Below are positions 56,900 to 64,000 of a stretch of 64,000 nucleotides of DNA, piece by piece. The translations under genes were made by a program, and so were the position numbers. The stretch comes from DAOPJM01 sp035399665. GTDB lineage: Bacteria; Bacillota; Clostridia; Christensenellales; CAG-138. The notes under the pieces were generated by a model that saw only the letters and a program-made list of their open reading frames with translations, was not told where the DNA came from and searched no databases. The stretch lies in assembly GCA_035399665.1 (NCBI GenBank), contig DAOPJM010000006.1, positions 5,846 to 69,845 of the forward strand. Reading direction: 5' to 3'. The first letter of the stretch is position 1, and every line of letters starts with the position of its first letter.

Positions 56900-58153
56900 A
56901 TGAACAATTACGGAAGAAAGAACGGTCTGTTCAAGGATGTACCCGACGAGCTGTTCAATGATTGGCATTGGCAGGTCGAGCATCGCATCGAGACTGTTGA
57001 GGAGCTTGAGAAGCTCGTAAGCCTCACCCCCGAGGAGGTCGAAGGCGTGAGGAAGTGCCTCGGCACCCTGCGCATGGCGATAACCCCCTACTATCTCTCC
57101 CTTATCAACCTTGACGACCCGCATGATCCCATACGCCGTCAGGCCATCCCGACCGAGGCCGAACTCCATGTCGCCGAGGCCGACCTTATGGACCCCCTGC
57201 ATGAGGACACCGATTCGCCCGTTCCCGGGTTGACCCATCGTTATCCTGACAGGGTGCTGCTTCTGACCACCGACCAGTGCTCGATGTACTGCCGTCACTG
57301 CACACGCCGCCGCTTTGCGGGACAAAACGACTGCGCCATACCCATGGAGCGCATTGACAAGTGTATCGACTACGTCAGGAATCACCCCGAGGTTCGCGAC
57401 GTCCTGCTTTCAGGCGGCGACGTCCTCATGCTTGAAGATAAAGACTTGGAGTACATCATCTCCGAGCTGCGCAAGATCCCCCACGTTGAGATAGTCCGCT
57501 TGGGCTCCAGAACCCCTGTCGTCATGCCGCAGCGCATCACGCCGGAGCTTTGCAATATGCTCAAAAAGTACCATCCCATCTGGCTGAATACACACTTCAA
57601 TCATCCCAACGAAATCACCCCCGAATCCGCCAAGGCCTGTGCAATGCTGGCGGACGCCGGAATCCCTCTCGGCAACCAGAGCGTGCTCTTGGCGGGCGTG
57701 AATGACTGCGTACATGTAATGAAGAAGCTCGTTCAGGAGCTTGTCCGCATCCGCGTACGCCCCTACTACATCTATCAGTGCGACCTGTCAATGGGTCTTG
57801 AGCATTTCCGCACACCCGTTTCCAAGGGCATTGAGATTATCGAAGCTCTGCGTGGTCACACCTCCGGCTTTGCGGTACCCACCTTTGTCGTGGACGCCCC
57901 CGGCGGCGGCGGCAAGACCCCCGTTATGCCCAACTACGTCATCTCACAGACCCCGCACAAGGTCATCCTGAGGAACTTCGAGGGCGTCATCACCACCTAC
58001 ACCGAGCCTGAGCATTATGAGGAGACCTGCAACTGCGAGGTCTGCCGCGGTGAGAAGAAGGTTGAGCTGGTTGGCGTCGCGGGCTTGGAGCAGGGACAGC
58101 AGATGGCTATGGAACCCAAGGGGCTCAAGCGTTTGGAACGCGGTCACCATTAG
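56900..58153 (+). CDS. kamA: L-lysine 2,3-aminomutase
   Basis: A 417-residue radical-SAM, PLP-dependent enzyme that makes L-beta-lysine from L-lysine, the first pathway step. The radical-SAM motif is CSMYCRHC (Cys127, Cys131, Cys134). Further blocks are TRRRFAGQND, VLLSGGDVLMLEDKDLEYI, RLGSRTPVVMPQRITPEL, and VDAPGGGGKTPVMPNYV, which holds the PLP lysine. The C-terminal CNCEVCRGEKK has extra cysteines, as in clostridial KamA. It lies nine bases before kamD. Confidence 0.97.
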   Translation: MNNYGRKNGLFKDVPDELFNDWHWQVEHRIETVEELEKLVSLTPEEVEGVRKCLGTLRMAITPYYLSLINLDDPHDPIRRQAIPTEAELHVAEADLMDPLHEDTDSPVPGLTHRYPDRVLLLTTDQCSMYCRHCTRRRFAGQNDCAIPMERIDKCIDYVRNHPEVRDVLLSGGDVLMLEDKDLEYIISELRKIPHVEIVRLGSRTPVVMPQRITPELCNMLKKYHPIWLNTHFNHPNEITPESAKACAMLADAGIPLGNQSVLLAGVNDCVHVMKKLVQELVRIRVRPYYIYQCDLSMGLEHFRTPVSKGIEIIEALRGHTSGFAVPTFVVDAPGGGGKTPVMPNYVISQTPHKVILRNFEGVITTYTEPEHYEETCNCEVCRGEKKVELVGVAGLEQGQQMAMEPKGLKRLERGHH

Positions 58154-58162
58154 GAGCGCCCC

Positions 58163-59719
58163 ATGGAGAGCAAGCTTCATCTCAATCAACAGAAGGTGGG
58201 CGAGGCGAGAGCCTCCGCCCGCCATATCGCTGAGGATACTCAGAGCTTTATAGACCTGCACACCACCGTCACGGTGGAGCGCGCTGTCTGCCGCCTCTTG
58301 GGTATCGATGGCGTAAACGCCGTGGAGGTTCCCCTGCCCAACGTGGTCGTGGATCACCTTGCGGACAAGGGATTGCTCACGGGCGGCGCGGCCTACTATA
58401 TCGGCAACGCCATGGCCGAAACCGGCCTTACCCCGCAGGGCATTGCGGAAGCTGTCGACTTAGGCGAGCTTGACCTTGCCCTCATAGCTCCGCACAGCGA
58501 AGCCGAGATACGTCAGGCCATTATGCCTGTCGCCGAGGCCACAACCGAGCGCATACGCAAAAACGTTGCAAAGCGCAGGGAGTACTTAGGCGAGTTCGGC
58601 GATAAAACCGACCCCTATCTTTACGTCATTGTCGCGACGGGCAATATCTACGAGGACATTACCCAGGCTGTGGCGGCGGCCAAGCAGGGCGCCGACATCA
58701 TCGCGGTCATTCGCACCACGGGTCAGAGCCTCTTGGACTATGTGCCTTACGGCGCGACCACCGAGGGCTTTGGCGGAACCTACGCGACGCAGGAGAATTT
58801 CCGCCTTATGCGCGCCGCTTTGGACGAGGTGGGCGAGGAGCAGAAGCGCTATATCCGCCTGTGCAACTACTGTTCCGGGCTTTGCATGCCCGAAATAGCC
58901 GCCATGGGCGCGCTTGAGCGTCTGGACGTCATGTTGAACGACGCCCTGTACGGCATTCTGTTCCGTGACATCAATATGCAGCGCACCATTGTGGACCAGC
59001 ATTTCTCAAGGGTTATCAACTCGTTTGCGGGCGTTATCATCAACACGGGTGAGGACAACTACCTCACCACCGCCGACGCCGTTGAGGAGGCTCACACCGT
59101 CTTGGCTTCACAGTTCCTAAACGAGCAGTTCGCGCTCTGCGCAGGTCTGCCCGAGGAGCAGCAGGGCTTGGGTCACGCTTTCGAGATTGACCCTTCCTTT
59201 GAGAACGGCTTCCTCTATGAGCTGGCTCAGGCGCAGATGGCGCGTGAAATCTTCCCCAAAGCGCCCTTGAAGTATATGCCCCCGACCAAGTTCATGACGG
59301 GCAACATCTTCAGAGGTCACGTTCAGGACGCGCTTTTCAACATGGTGACGATTATCACGCACCAGAAGCTTCACCTGTTGGGAATGCTGACCGAGGCCAT
59401 TCACACCCCGTTTATGTCCGACCGCGCACTGTCCATAGAGAACGCTCAGTACATCTTCCGCACCATGCACGACCTGGGCGATGAGCTGGAGTTCAAGAAC
59501 GGCGGCATCATCGAAACGAGGGCCAACGAGGTTTTGAGCAAGGCGACCTCACTCCTGGGTGAGATTGAGCAGATTGGTCTGTTCGCCACCCTTGAAAAGG
59601 GTATATTCGCCGACATCAAGCGTTCAAGGACGGGCGGCAAGGGTCTTGCGGGCGTCGTAGTCAAATCCGAGGTCTACTTCAACCCCTTTGTTGAGCTTAT
59701 GAAGGGAGGCGCAAAATGA
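58163..59719 (+). CDS. kamD: Beta-lysine 5,6-aminomutase alpha subunit
   Basis: A 518-residue subunit of the adenosylcobalamin- and PLP-dependent mutase converting L-beta-lysine to 3,5-diaminohexanoate (also acting on D-lysine). Family blocks: TVERAVCRLLGIDGVNAVEV, IIAVIRTTGQSLLDYVPYGA, EGFGGTYATQENFRLMRAAL, RYIRLCNYCSGLCMPEIAAM and MQRTIVDQHFSRVINSFAGV. It overlaps kamE by four bases (ATGA). No kamB or kamC, often found beside kamD, is present. Confidence 0.97.
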   Translation: MESKLHLNQQKVGEARASARHIAEDTQSFIDLHTTVTVERAVCRLLGIDGVNAVEVPLPNVVVDHLADKGLLTGGAAYYIGNAMAETGLTPQGIAEAVDLGELDLALIAPHSEAEIRQAIMPVAEATTERIRKNVAKRREYLGEFGDKTDPYLYVIVATGNIYEDITQAVAAAKQGADIIAVIRTTGQSLLDYVPYGATTEGFGGTYATQENFRLMRAALDEVGEEQKRYIRLCNYCSGLCMPEIAAMGALERLDVMLNDALYGILFRDINMQRTIVDQHFSRVINSFAGVIINTGEDNYLTTADAVEEAHTVLASQFLNEQFALCAGLPEEQQGLGHAFEIDPSFENGFLYELAQAQMAREIFPKAPLKYMPPTKFMTGNIFRGHVQDALFNMVTIITHQKLHLLGMLTEAIHTPFMSDRALSIENAQYIFRTMHDLGDELEFKNGGIIETRANEVLSKATSLLGEIEQIGLFATLEKGIFADIKRSRTGGKGLAGVVVKSEVYFNPFVELMKGGAK

Positions 59720-60504
59720 GCAGCGGCTTATACGACACAAGTACGAAGGACTTTGACCGCACGCTAAACTTGACCCGCGTCAAGCCCTACGGCGACACCA
59801 TGAACGACGGCAAGATTCAGCTCTCGTTCACCCTTCCCGTAGCCGACGATGAACGCGGTATCGAGGCGGCCAAGCAGCTTGCGCTTGCGATGGGCATATC
59901 CGACCCCAACGTGGCGCACACCCAAAAGCTGGACAAGGCTTTCACCTTCTATGTGGTCTACGGCTCTTGCACCCACACGGTGGATTATGAGCATATCCAT
60001 GTCGAGACCGTTCAAAACGACGTCATGGACATGGAGGAGGTCAACGACTACATCAGGACGCACATAGGCAGAAAGGTTATCGTGGTAGGCGCCTCCACCG
60101 GCACCGACGCGCACACCGTGGGCATAGACGCGATTATGAACCGCAAGGGCTTTGCGGGACATTACGGACTTGAGCGCTACGAGATGATAGAGGCGTACAA
60201 CCTTGGCGCACAGGTCGAGAATGAGGAGTTCATCCGCAAGGCCGTCGAGCTGAACGCGGACGTGCTGCTTGTCTCCCAGACCGTCACTCAGAAGGACGTT
60301 CACATCGCCAACCTGACCAATCTCATCGAGCTGCTTGAGGCGGAGAACCTGCGTTCGCGCTTCGTGGTAATCTGCGGCGGCGCGAGGATATCCCATGAGC
60401 TTGCCAAGGAGCTTGGCTACGACGCGGGCTTTGGCCCCAAGAAGTACGCCAACGACGTGGCTTCCTTCGCTGTGACCGAGATGGCCGCACGCGGCATGAA
60501 ATAG
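59716..60504 (+). CDS. kamE: Beta-lysine 5,6-aminomutase beta subunit
   Basis: A 262-residue cobalamin-binding subunit. It has the DxHxxG motif GTDAHTVGIDAIMNRKG and GHYGLERYEMIEAYNLGAQV, then the Rossmann-like B12 domain VLLVSQTVTQKDVHIANL and VICGGARISHELAKELGY, and FVTEMAA-type AVTEMAARGMK end. Together with KamD it forms the holoenzyme. It lies 20 bases before the acyl-CoA dehydrogenase. Confidence 0.97.
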   Translation: MSSGLYDTSTKDFDRTLNLTRVKPYGDTMNDGKIQLSFTLPVADDERGIEAAKQLALAMGISDPNVAHTQKLDKAFTFYVVYGSCTHTVDYEHIHVETVQNDVMDMEEVNDYIRTHIGRKVIVVGASTGTDAHTVGIDAIMNRKGFAGHYGLERYEMIEAYNLGAQVENEEFIRKAVELNADVLLVSQTVTQKDVHIANLTNLIELLEAENLRSRFVVICGGARISHELAKELGYDAGFGPKKYANDVASFAVTEMAARGMK

Positions 60505-60524
60505 AAAAGGAGAACTGTAAGCAT

Positions 60525-61697
60525 ATGGATTTCGAACTTTCCCCTACGCATAAGCTGTTGCAGGAGATGTACCGCAGCTTTGCGCAGAACGAGGTAAAGC
60601 CCTTGGCGGAGGAGATCGACGCCGAGGAGCGTTTTCCGGTTGAGACCGTCGAGAAGATGGCCAAGCTTGGGATGATGGGTATACCCTTCCCCAAGGAATA
60701 CGGCGGCGCGGGCGGCGATCAGCTTGCCTACGTCATGGCGGTTGAGGAGCTTTCCAAGGTCTGCGGCACCACGGGCGTTATCGTCTCGGCGCACACTTCC
60801 CTTTGCTGTCAGCCCATTTTCGCCTTCGGCACCGAGGAGCAGAAGCGCAAGTACCTGCCCGACCTTTTAAGCGGCAAGCACGTCGGCGCGTTCGGCCTCA
60901 CCGAGCCAAACGCCGGCACCGACGCTTCAGGTCAGCAGACCAAGGCCGTGCTTTGCGATGATCACTATGTCCTAAACGGCAGCAAGATTTTCATCACCAA
61001 CGCGGGTCACGCTGATATTTATATCGTGTTCGCCATGACCAACAAGGCCTTGGGCAATCACGGCATATCCGCGTTCATCGTGGAGCGCGGCTTTGAGGGC
61101 TTCTCGATAGGCCGTGAGGAGAAGAAGATGGGTATTCGCGGCTCGTCCACCTGCGAGCTGATATTCGAGAACTGCATCGTCCCCAAGGAGAACCTCTTAG
61201 GTCAGGAGGGCAAGGGCTTTGGCATTGCCATGGCCACGCTTGACGGCGGCAGGATAGGCATCGCGGCGCAGGCTCTGGGCATAGGCGAGGGCGCTCTTGA
61301 GGAGACTATAAAGTATGTCAAGGAGAGAAAGCAGTTCAACCGCCGTATCTCCCAATTCCAGAACACCCAGTTTAGGATTGCCGATATGCATACCCGCATG
61401 GAGGCCGCAAGACTGCTCGTTTACAGCGCGGCGATGAAGAAGGAAGCCTATGAGCAGACCCGCTTAAAGGGCAGGACGCCTGTGTCCTATTCGATGGACG
61501 CGGCCATGGCGAAGCTCTTTGCGGCTGAAGCTGCCACCGAGGTCACACAACGGTGCGTACAGCTCTACGGCGGCTACGGCTACACCCGTGAGTATCCCGT
61601 TGAGCGCATGATGCGCGACGCGAAGATAACCGAGATCTACGAGGGCACCAGCGAGGTTCAGCGTATGGTCATCGCGTCCAAGCTGAAGGTCGATTAG
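60525..61697 (+). CDS. bcd: Butyryl-CoA (short-chain acyl-CoA) dehydrogenase
   Basis: A 390-residue flavoenzyme reducing crotonyl-CoA, the Kal product, to butyryl-CoA. Motifs: GAFGLTEPNAGTDASGQQTK, IFITNAGHADIYIVFAMT, the family signature around QLYGGYGYTREYPVERMMRD and the catalytic Glu in ITEIYEGTSEVQRMVIA. Length fits short-chain dehydrogenases. The order bcd-etfB-etfA indicates that electrons come from or go through the adjacent Etf. Confidence 0.95.
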   Translation: MDFELSPTHKLLQEMYRSFAQNEVKPLAEEIDAEERFPVETVEKMAKLGMMGIPFPKEYGGAGGDQLAYVMAVEELSKVCGTTGVIVSAHTSLCCQPIFAFGTEEQKRKYLPDLLSGKHVGAFGLTEPNAGTDASGQQTKAVLCDDHYVLNGSKIFITNAGHADIYIVFAMTNKALGNHGISAFIVERGFEGFSIGREEKKMGIRGSSTCELIFENCIVPKENLLGQEGKGFGIAMATLDGGRIGIAAQALGIGEGALEETIKYVKERKQFNRRISQFQNTQFRIADMHTRMEAARLLVYSAAMKKEAYEQTRLKGRTPVSYSMDAAMAKLFAAEAATEVTQRCVQLYGGYGYTREYPVERMMRDAKITEIYEGTSEVQRMVIASKLKVD

Positions 61698-61706
61698 GAG
61701 GCGGAC

Positions 61707-62498
61707 ATGAGAATTATTTGCTGCATCAAACAGGTTCCCGACACCACCGAGGTCAAGCTTGACCCCGTGAAGGGTACTCTTATAAGGGACGGCGTACCGT
61801 CCATCATCAACCCCGACGACAAGGCGGGCCTTGAAGCTGCTCTCAGGATAAAGGAGCAGATTCCGGGCAGTACCGTCACCATCGTTTCCATGGGGCCCCC
61901 GCAGGCCGACGTAGCATTGCGTGAGGCTTTGGCAATGGGCGCGGACGACGCTTACCTCATCACCGACCGCAAGTTTGGCGGCGCGGACACATGGGCTACC
62001 TCCTACACCATCGCTGTGGCGCTGAAGATGATAGGCTTTGACCTCATCGTCTGCGGCAGACAGGCCATAGACGGCGACACCGCTCAGGTCGGCCCGCAGA
62101 TTGCAAGGCACCTTGAGATTCCGCAGGTCTCCTATGTTGAGGAGGTCATAGACGCGAGCGAGGAGCATCTTGTATTAAAGCGCCAGTTCGAGGATCGCTA
62201 TCACGTCCTTGAGGTCGGCTATCCCTGCCTTATCACCGCTTTGGGCGAGCTGAACAAGCCCCGCTACATGAGCGTTTCGGGCATAATCGACGCCTATCAA
62301 AAGCAGGTGCATTGGCTGACCTATGCGGACATGAAGGACAACATCGACGATACGAATATCGGTTTGCTTGGCTCTCCTACCCGTGTCAAGCAGAGCTTCA
62401 CCAAGCAGCCCAAGGGCAAGGGCGAGAAGTTCGAGGTCGAGGCTGAGGAAGCCGTTGACATCATCGTCTCCAAGCTTGCCGAGAAGCACATTATATAG
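61707..62498 (+). CDS. etfB: Electron transfer flavoprotein beta subunit
   Basis: A 263-residue Etf subunit. The start MRIICCIKQVPDTTEVKLDP is typical, then INPDDKAGLEAALRIKEQ, VTIVSMGPPQADVALREALA, and the FAD/AMP-binding CGRQAIDGDTAQVGPQIARH. Such Bcd-Etf sets in Clostridia often bifurcate electrons from NADH to ferredoxin and crotonyl-CoA; that is likely but not proven here. It begins nine bases after bcd. Confidence 0.95.
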   Translation: MRIICCIKQVPDTTEVKLDPVKGTLIRDGVPSIINPDDKAGLEAALRIKEQIPGSTVTIVSMGPPQADVALREALAMGADDAYLITDRKFGGADTWATSYTIAVALKMIGFDLIVCGRQAIDGDTAQVGPQIARHLEIPQVSYVEEVIDASEEHLVLKRQFEDRYHVLEVGYPCLITALGELNKPRYMSVSGIIDAYQKQVHWLTYADMKDNIDDTNIGLLGSPTRVKQSFTKQPKGKGEKFEVEAEEAVDIIVSKLAEKHII

Positions 62499-62508
62499 GG
62501 GGTGCGAC

Positions 62509-63501
62509 ATGAAAAACGGTATTTGTGTATTTGCGGAACAAAGGGATGGCAACATCCAGAAGGTATCCTTAGAGCTGTTGGGCAAGGCAAGAGGCTTAGC
62601 CGCTGACCTTGACGCACCCGTTATCGCCATGCTAATCGGCGGCGCGGGCATCTCAAAAAAGGCTCCTGAGCTTATAGCCCACGGCGCGGACAGCGTTGTC
62701 GTGGTCGAGGACGAGCGCTTGGGTGAGTTTCTGACTATGCCCTACGCAAGGGCGAGCGTGGCGGTTATCCACCATATCAACCCTCAGATTATGCTGTTCG
62801 GAGCGACATCAATAGGCAGAGACGTGGCGCCAAGAGTCGCGGGTATGCTGCACACCGGCCTTACCGCCGACTGCACCAAGCTTGACGTCGATTCGGAAAC
62901 CAAGCTGCTGCTCATGACCCGTCCCGCTTTCGGCGGGAATATCATGGCCACCATCGTCTGCGCCGACCATAGGCCGCAGATGGCGACGGTTCGCCCCGGC
63001 GTCATGCAGTCCCTGCCTAAAGACGAGGCGAGGACGGGCGAAACCGAGCTGCTTGACGTGGACTTCGCTCCCGAGGATTGGGCGGTTAAGCTCCTTGAGG
63101 TCGTCAAAGGCTCCAAGAAGACCGTGGATATCACCGAAGCTAAGATTCTTGTGTCCGGCGGCAGAGGCTTAGGCTGTGCGGAGAAGTTCGAGCTGCTGCG
63201 CGCACTGGCGGACGAGCTGGGCGGCGAGATTTCGTCCTCGCGTGCCAACGTTGACGCGTGCTGGATAGGCAAGGAACGTCAGGTCGGACAGACGGGCAAG
63301 ACCGTGCATCCCACGCTGTATATCGCCTGCGGTATTTCGGGCGCGATTCAGCACTTGGCGGGCATGGAGGAGAGCGATTACATCATCGCAATCAACAAGG
63401 ACTCCTTTGCGCCCATATTTGACGTTGCGGACTTGGGCATAGTCGGAGATTTGAATGTCATAGTACCTAAGCTCACAGAGGCTTTGAGAAAGCGCGACTA
63501 A
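62509..63501 (+). CDS. etfA: Electron transfer flavoprotein alpha subunit
   Basis: A 330-residue partner of EtfB. The start is the ATG at 62509 (MKNGICVFAEQRDGNIQKVS), behind GGGGGTG; the longer frame upstream is antisense or off-frame to etfB. FAD-binding blocks: ILVSGGRGLGCAEKFELLRA, GEISSSRANVDACWIGKERQ, VGQTGKTVHPTLYIACGISG and AIQHLAGMEESDYIIAINKD. It is the last pathway gene and is followed four bases later by a PAP2-like gene. Confidence 0.95.
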   Translation: MKNGICVFAEQRDGNIQKVSLELLGKARGLAADLDAPVIAMLIGGAGISKKAPELIAHGADSVVVVEDERLGEFLTMPYARASVAVIHHINPQIMLFGATSIGRDVAPRVAGMLHTGLTADCTKLDVDSETKLLLMTRPAFGGNIMATIVCADHRPQMATVRPGVMQSLPKDEARTGETELLDVDFAPEDWAVKLLEVVKGSKKTVDITEAKILVSGGRGLGCAEKFELLRALADELGGEISSSRANVDACWIGKERQVGQTGKTVHPTLYIACGISGAIQHLAGMEESDYIIAINKDSFAPIFDVADLGIVGDLNVIVPKLTEALRKRD

Positions 63502-63505
63502 ACAC

Positions 63506-63964
63506 TTGTTGGATTTCTTGACGGAGCTGTGGTCGAATAAGCTGTTGATGTCGTCCGTTATCGCATGGGCGGCGGCGCAGCTTATAAAGACCGCGCTGTA
63601 TGGAATACTGTTTCGGGAATTCAAGGCGGAGCGGATGTGGGGAAGCGGCGGAATGCCAAGCTCCCACGCCGCCATCGTCTGTTGCCTTACGACCTCGGCT
63701 ATCGTTCACTATGGAGTAGGTTCGCCCATCTTCGCTCTGAGCCTAATCTTGGCGGCTGTCGTATTGCACGATGCAAGGGGAGTTCGCTATGAGACGGGCA
63801 AGCAGGCCAAGCTCATCACGGCGATTACCGAGTTCATAGAGAAAACCGAGCAGAACCCCGATATCTTCCCCGAGGTCGAGCTGAAGGAGCTTGTGGGACA
63901 TACGCCCTTGCAAGTCGCCGTCGGCTCCGTCATCGGCATAACCATTGGTCTGCTGGTAAGGTAA
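63506..63964 (+). CDS. Divergent PAP2 family protein (DUF212, YuiD-like)
   Basis: A 152-residue membrane protein with three or four helices. The start is TTG at 63506 or the next TTG; the N-terminus LDFLTELWSNKLLMSSVIAW, aligned with family members, supports it, although no good ribosome site is seen. The PAP2-like phosphatase motif is WGSGGMPSSHAAIV (PSSH), and LHDARGVRYETGKQAK is also conserved. Function of the family is unknown. Its closeness to etfA suggests co-transcription, but no metabolic link is evident. Confidence 0.85.
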   Translation: MLDFLTELWSNKLLMSSVIAWAAAQLIKTALYGILFREFKAERMWGSGGMPSSHAAIVCCLTTSAIVHYGVGSPIFALSLILAAVVLHDARGVRYETGKQAKLITAITEFIEKTEQNPDIFPEVELKELVGHTPLQVAVGSVIGITIGLLVR

Positions 63965-64000
63965 GGTCTGTAATATCGTCGGCCAAAACGAGCTTGCCGG

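Noticed and set aside
54462..60396. Long antisense frames opposite the lysine operon (for example 54462-55535 and 55832-56806)
   Set aside because: They mirror the codon structure of kal, kce and kdd and have His/Val/Asp-rich shadow composition without family features.
1..64000. tRNA, rRNA, tmRNA or SRP RNA genes
   Set aside because: No cloverleaf with TTCGA-type arm, rRNA block or other conserved RNA was recognised by eye apart from the two riboswitches; a tRNAscan/Infernal run would be decisive.

Overview
The window is 64 kb of a moderately GC-rich chromosome of a Firmicute, most likely an uncultured anaerobic Clostridia member (Christensenellales or a relative; the rank is an inference). 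The evidence is gene content and order: yicC-remA-gmk-rpoZ-priA, ireB-ruvX-DUF1292, recF-gyrB-gyrA, an IspH-ribosomal S1 fusion, a class B sortase with a sorting-signal protein, and a complete run of lysine-fermentation genes. Four 100-base N runs are scaffold gaps. Three lie in an intergenic repeat family and one in a protein repeat, so they look like repeat collapse.

Layout: 1-6.1 kb holds housekeeping genes on the minus strand (partial ABC exporter, priA, rpoZ, gmk, remA, yicC, then two DUF1292 genes, ruvX, ireB). At 6.2-7.2 kb there is a lone ABC substrate-binding lipoprotein, followed by repeats. At 8.1-13.2 kb a minus-strand group encodes extracytoplasmic and envelope-type proteins (nucleotidyltransferase, MBL-fold hydrolase, GNAT, phosphodiester glycosidase, degenerate M23 protein). 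An aldo/keto reductase and pepF follow. At 16.6-21.2 kb is a polyamine uptake operon (regulator, potA, potB, potC, potD) with a visible operator. An orphan response regulator, a Ppx/GppA enzyme and a DivIC-like protein come next. At 23.7-29.4 kb is a tightly overlapping operon surE, BaiN-like flavoprotein, cmk, plsC, ispH-rpsA. At 29.8-36.8 kb lie recF, gyrB, gyrA and a CCA-adding enzyme. At 37.4-39.3 kb is the sortase with its probable substrate. Then come a PatB/MalY-like lyase, an EamA transporter, a metal-efflux set (ArsR, HMA protein, P1B ATPase), a YcxB-like protein, a TPP riboswitch with thiT, an NlpC/P60-like group, a MATE exporter, YhaM and a large NlpC/P60 protein.

The most notable region is 54.1-64 kb. 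A consensus promoter drives a leader with the conserved blocks of a lysine riboswitch and an intrinsic terminator, then kal-kce-kdd-kamA-kamD-kamE-bcd-etfB-etfA. These enzymes take L-lysine through beta-lysine, 3,5-diaminohexanoate, 3-keto-5-aminohexanoate and 3-aminobutyryl-CoA to crotonyl-CoA and butyryl-CoA. A lysine sensor in front of lysine catabolism raises the question whether it acts as an ON switch.

Other points of interest are an internal ribosome-binding site that could make free S1 from the ispH-rpsA gene, two cell-wall hydrolase homologues that have lost catalytic residues, a PotA with two TOBE-like repeats, a likely ATA start in the CCA enzyme, and a 160-165 bp palindromic repeat family that fills most long intergenic gaps. 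No tRNA, rRNA, CRISPR array or transposase gene was recognised.
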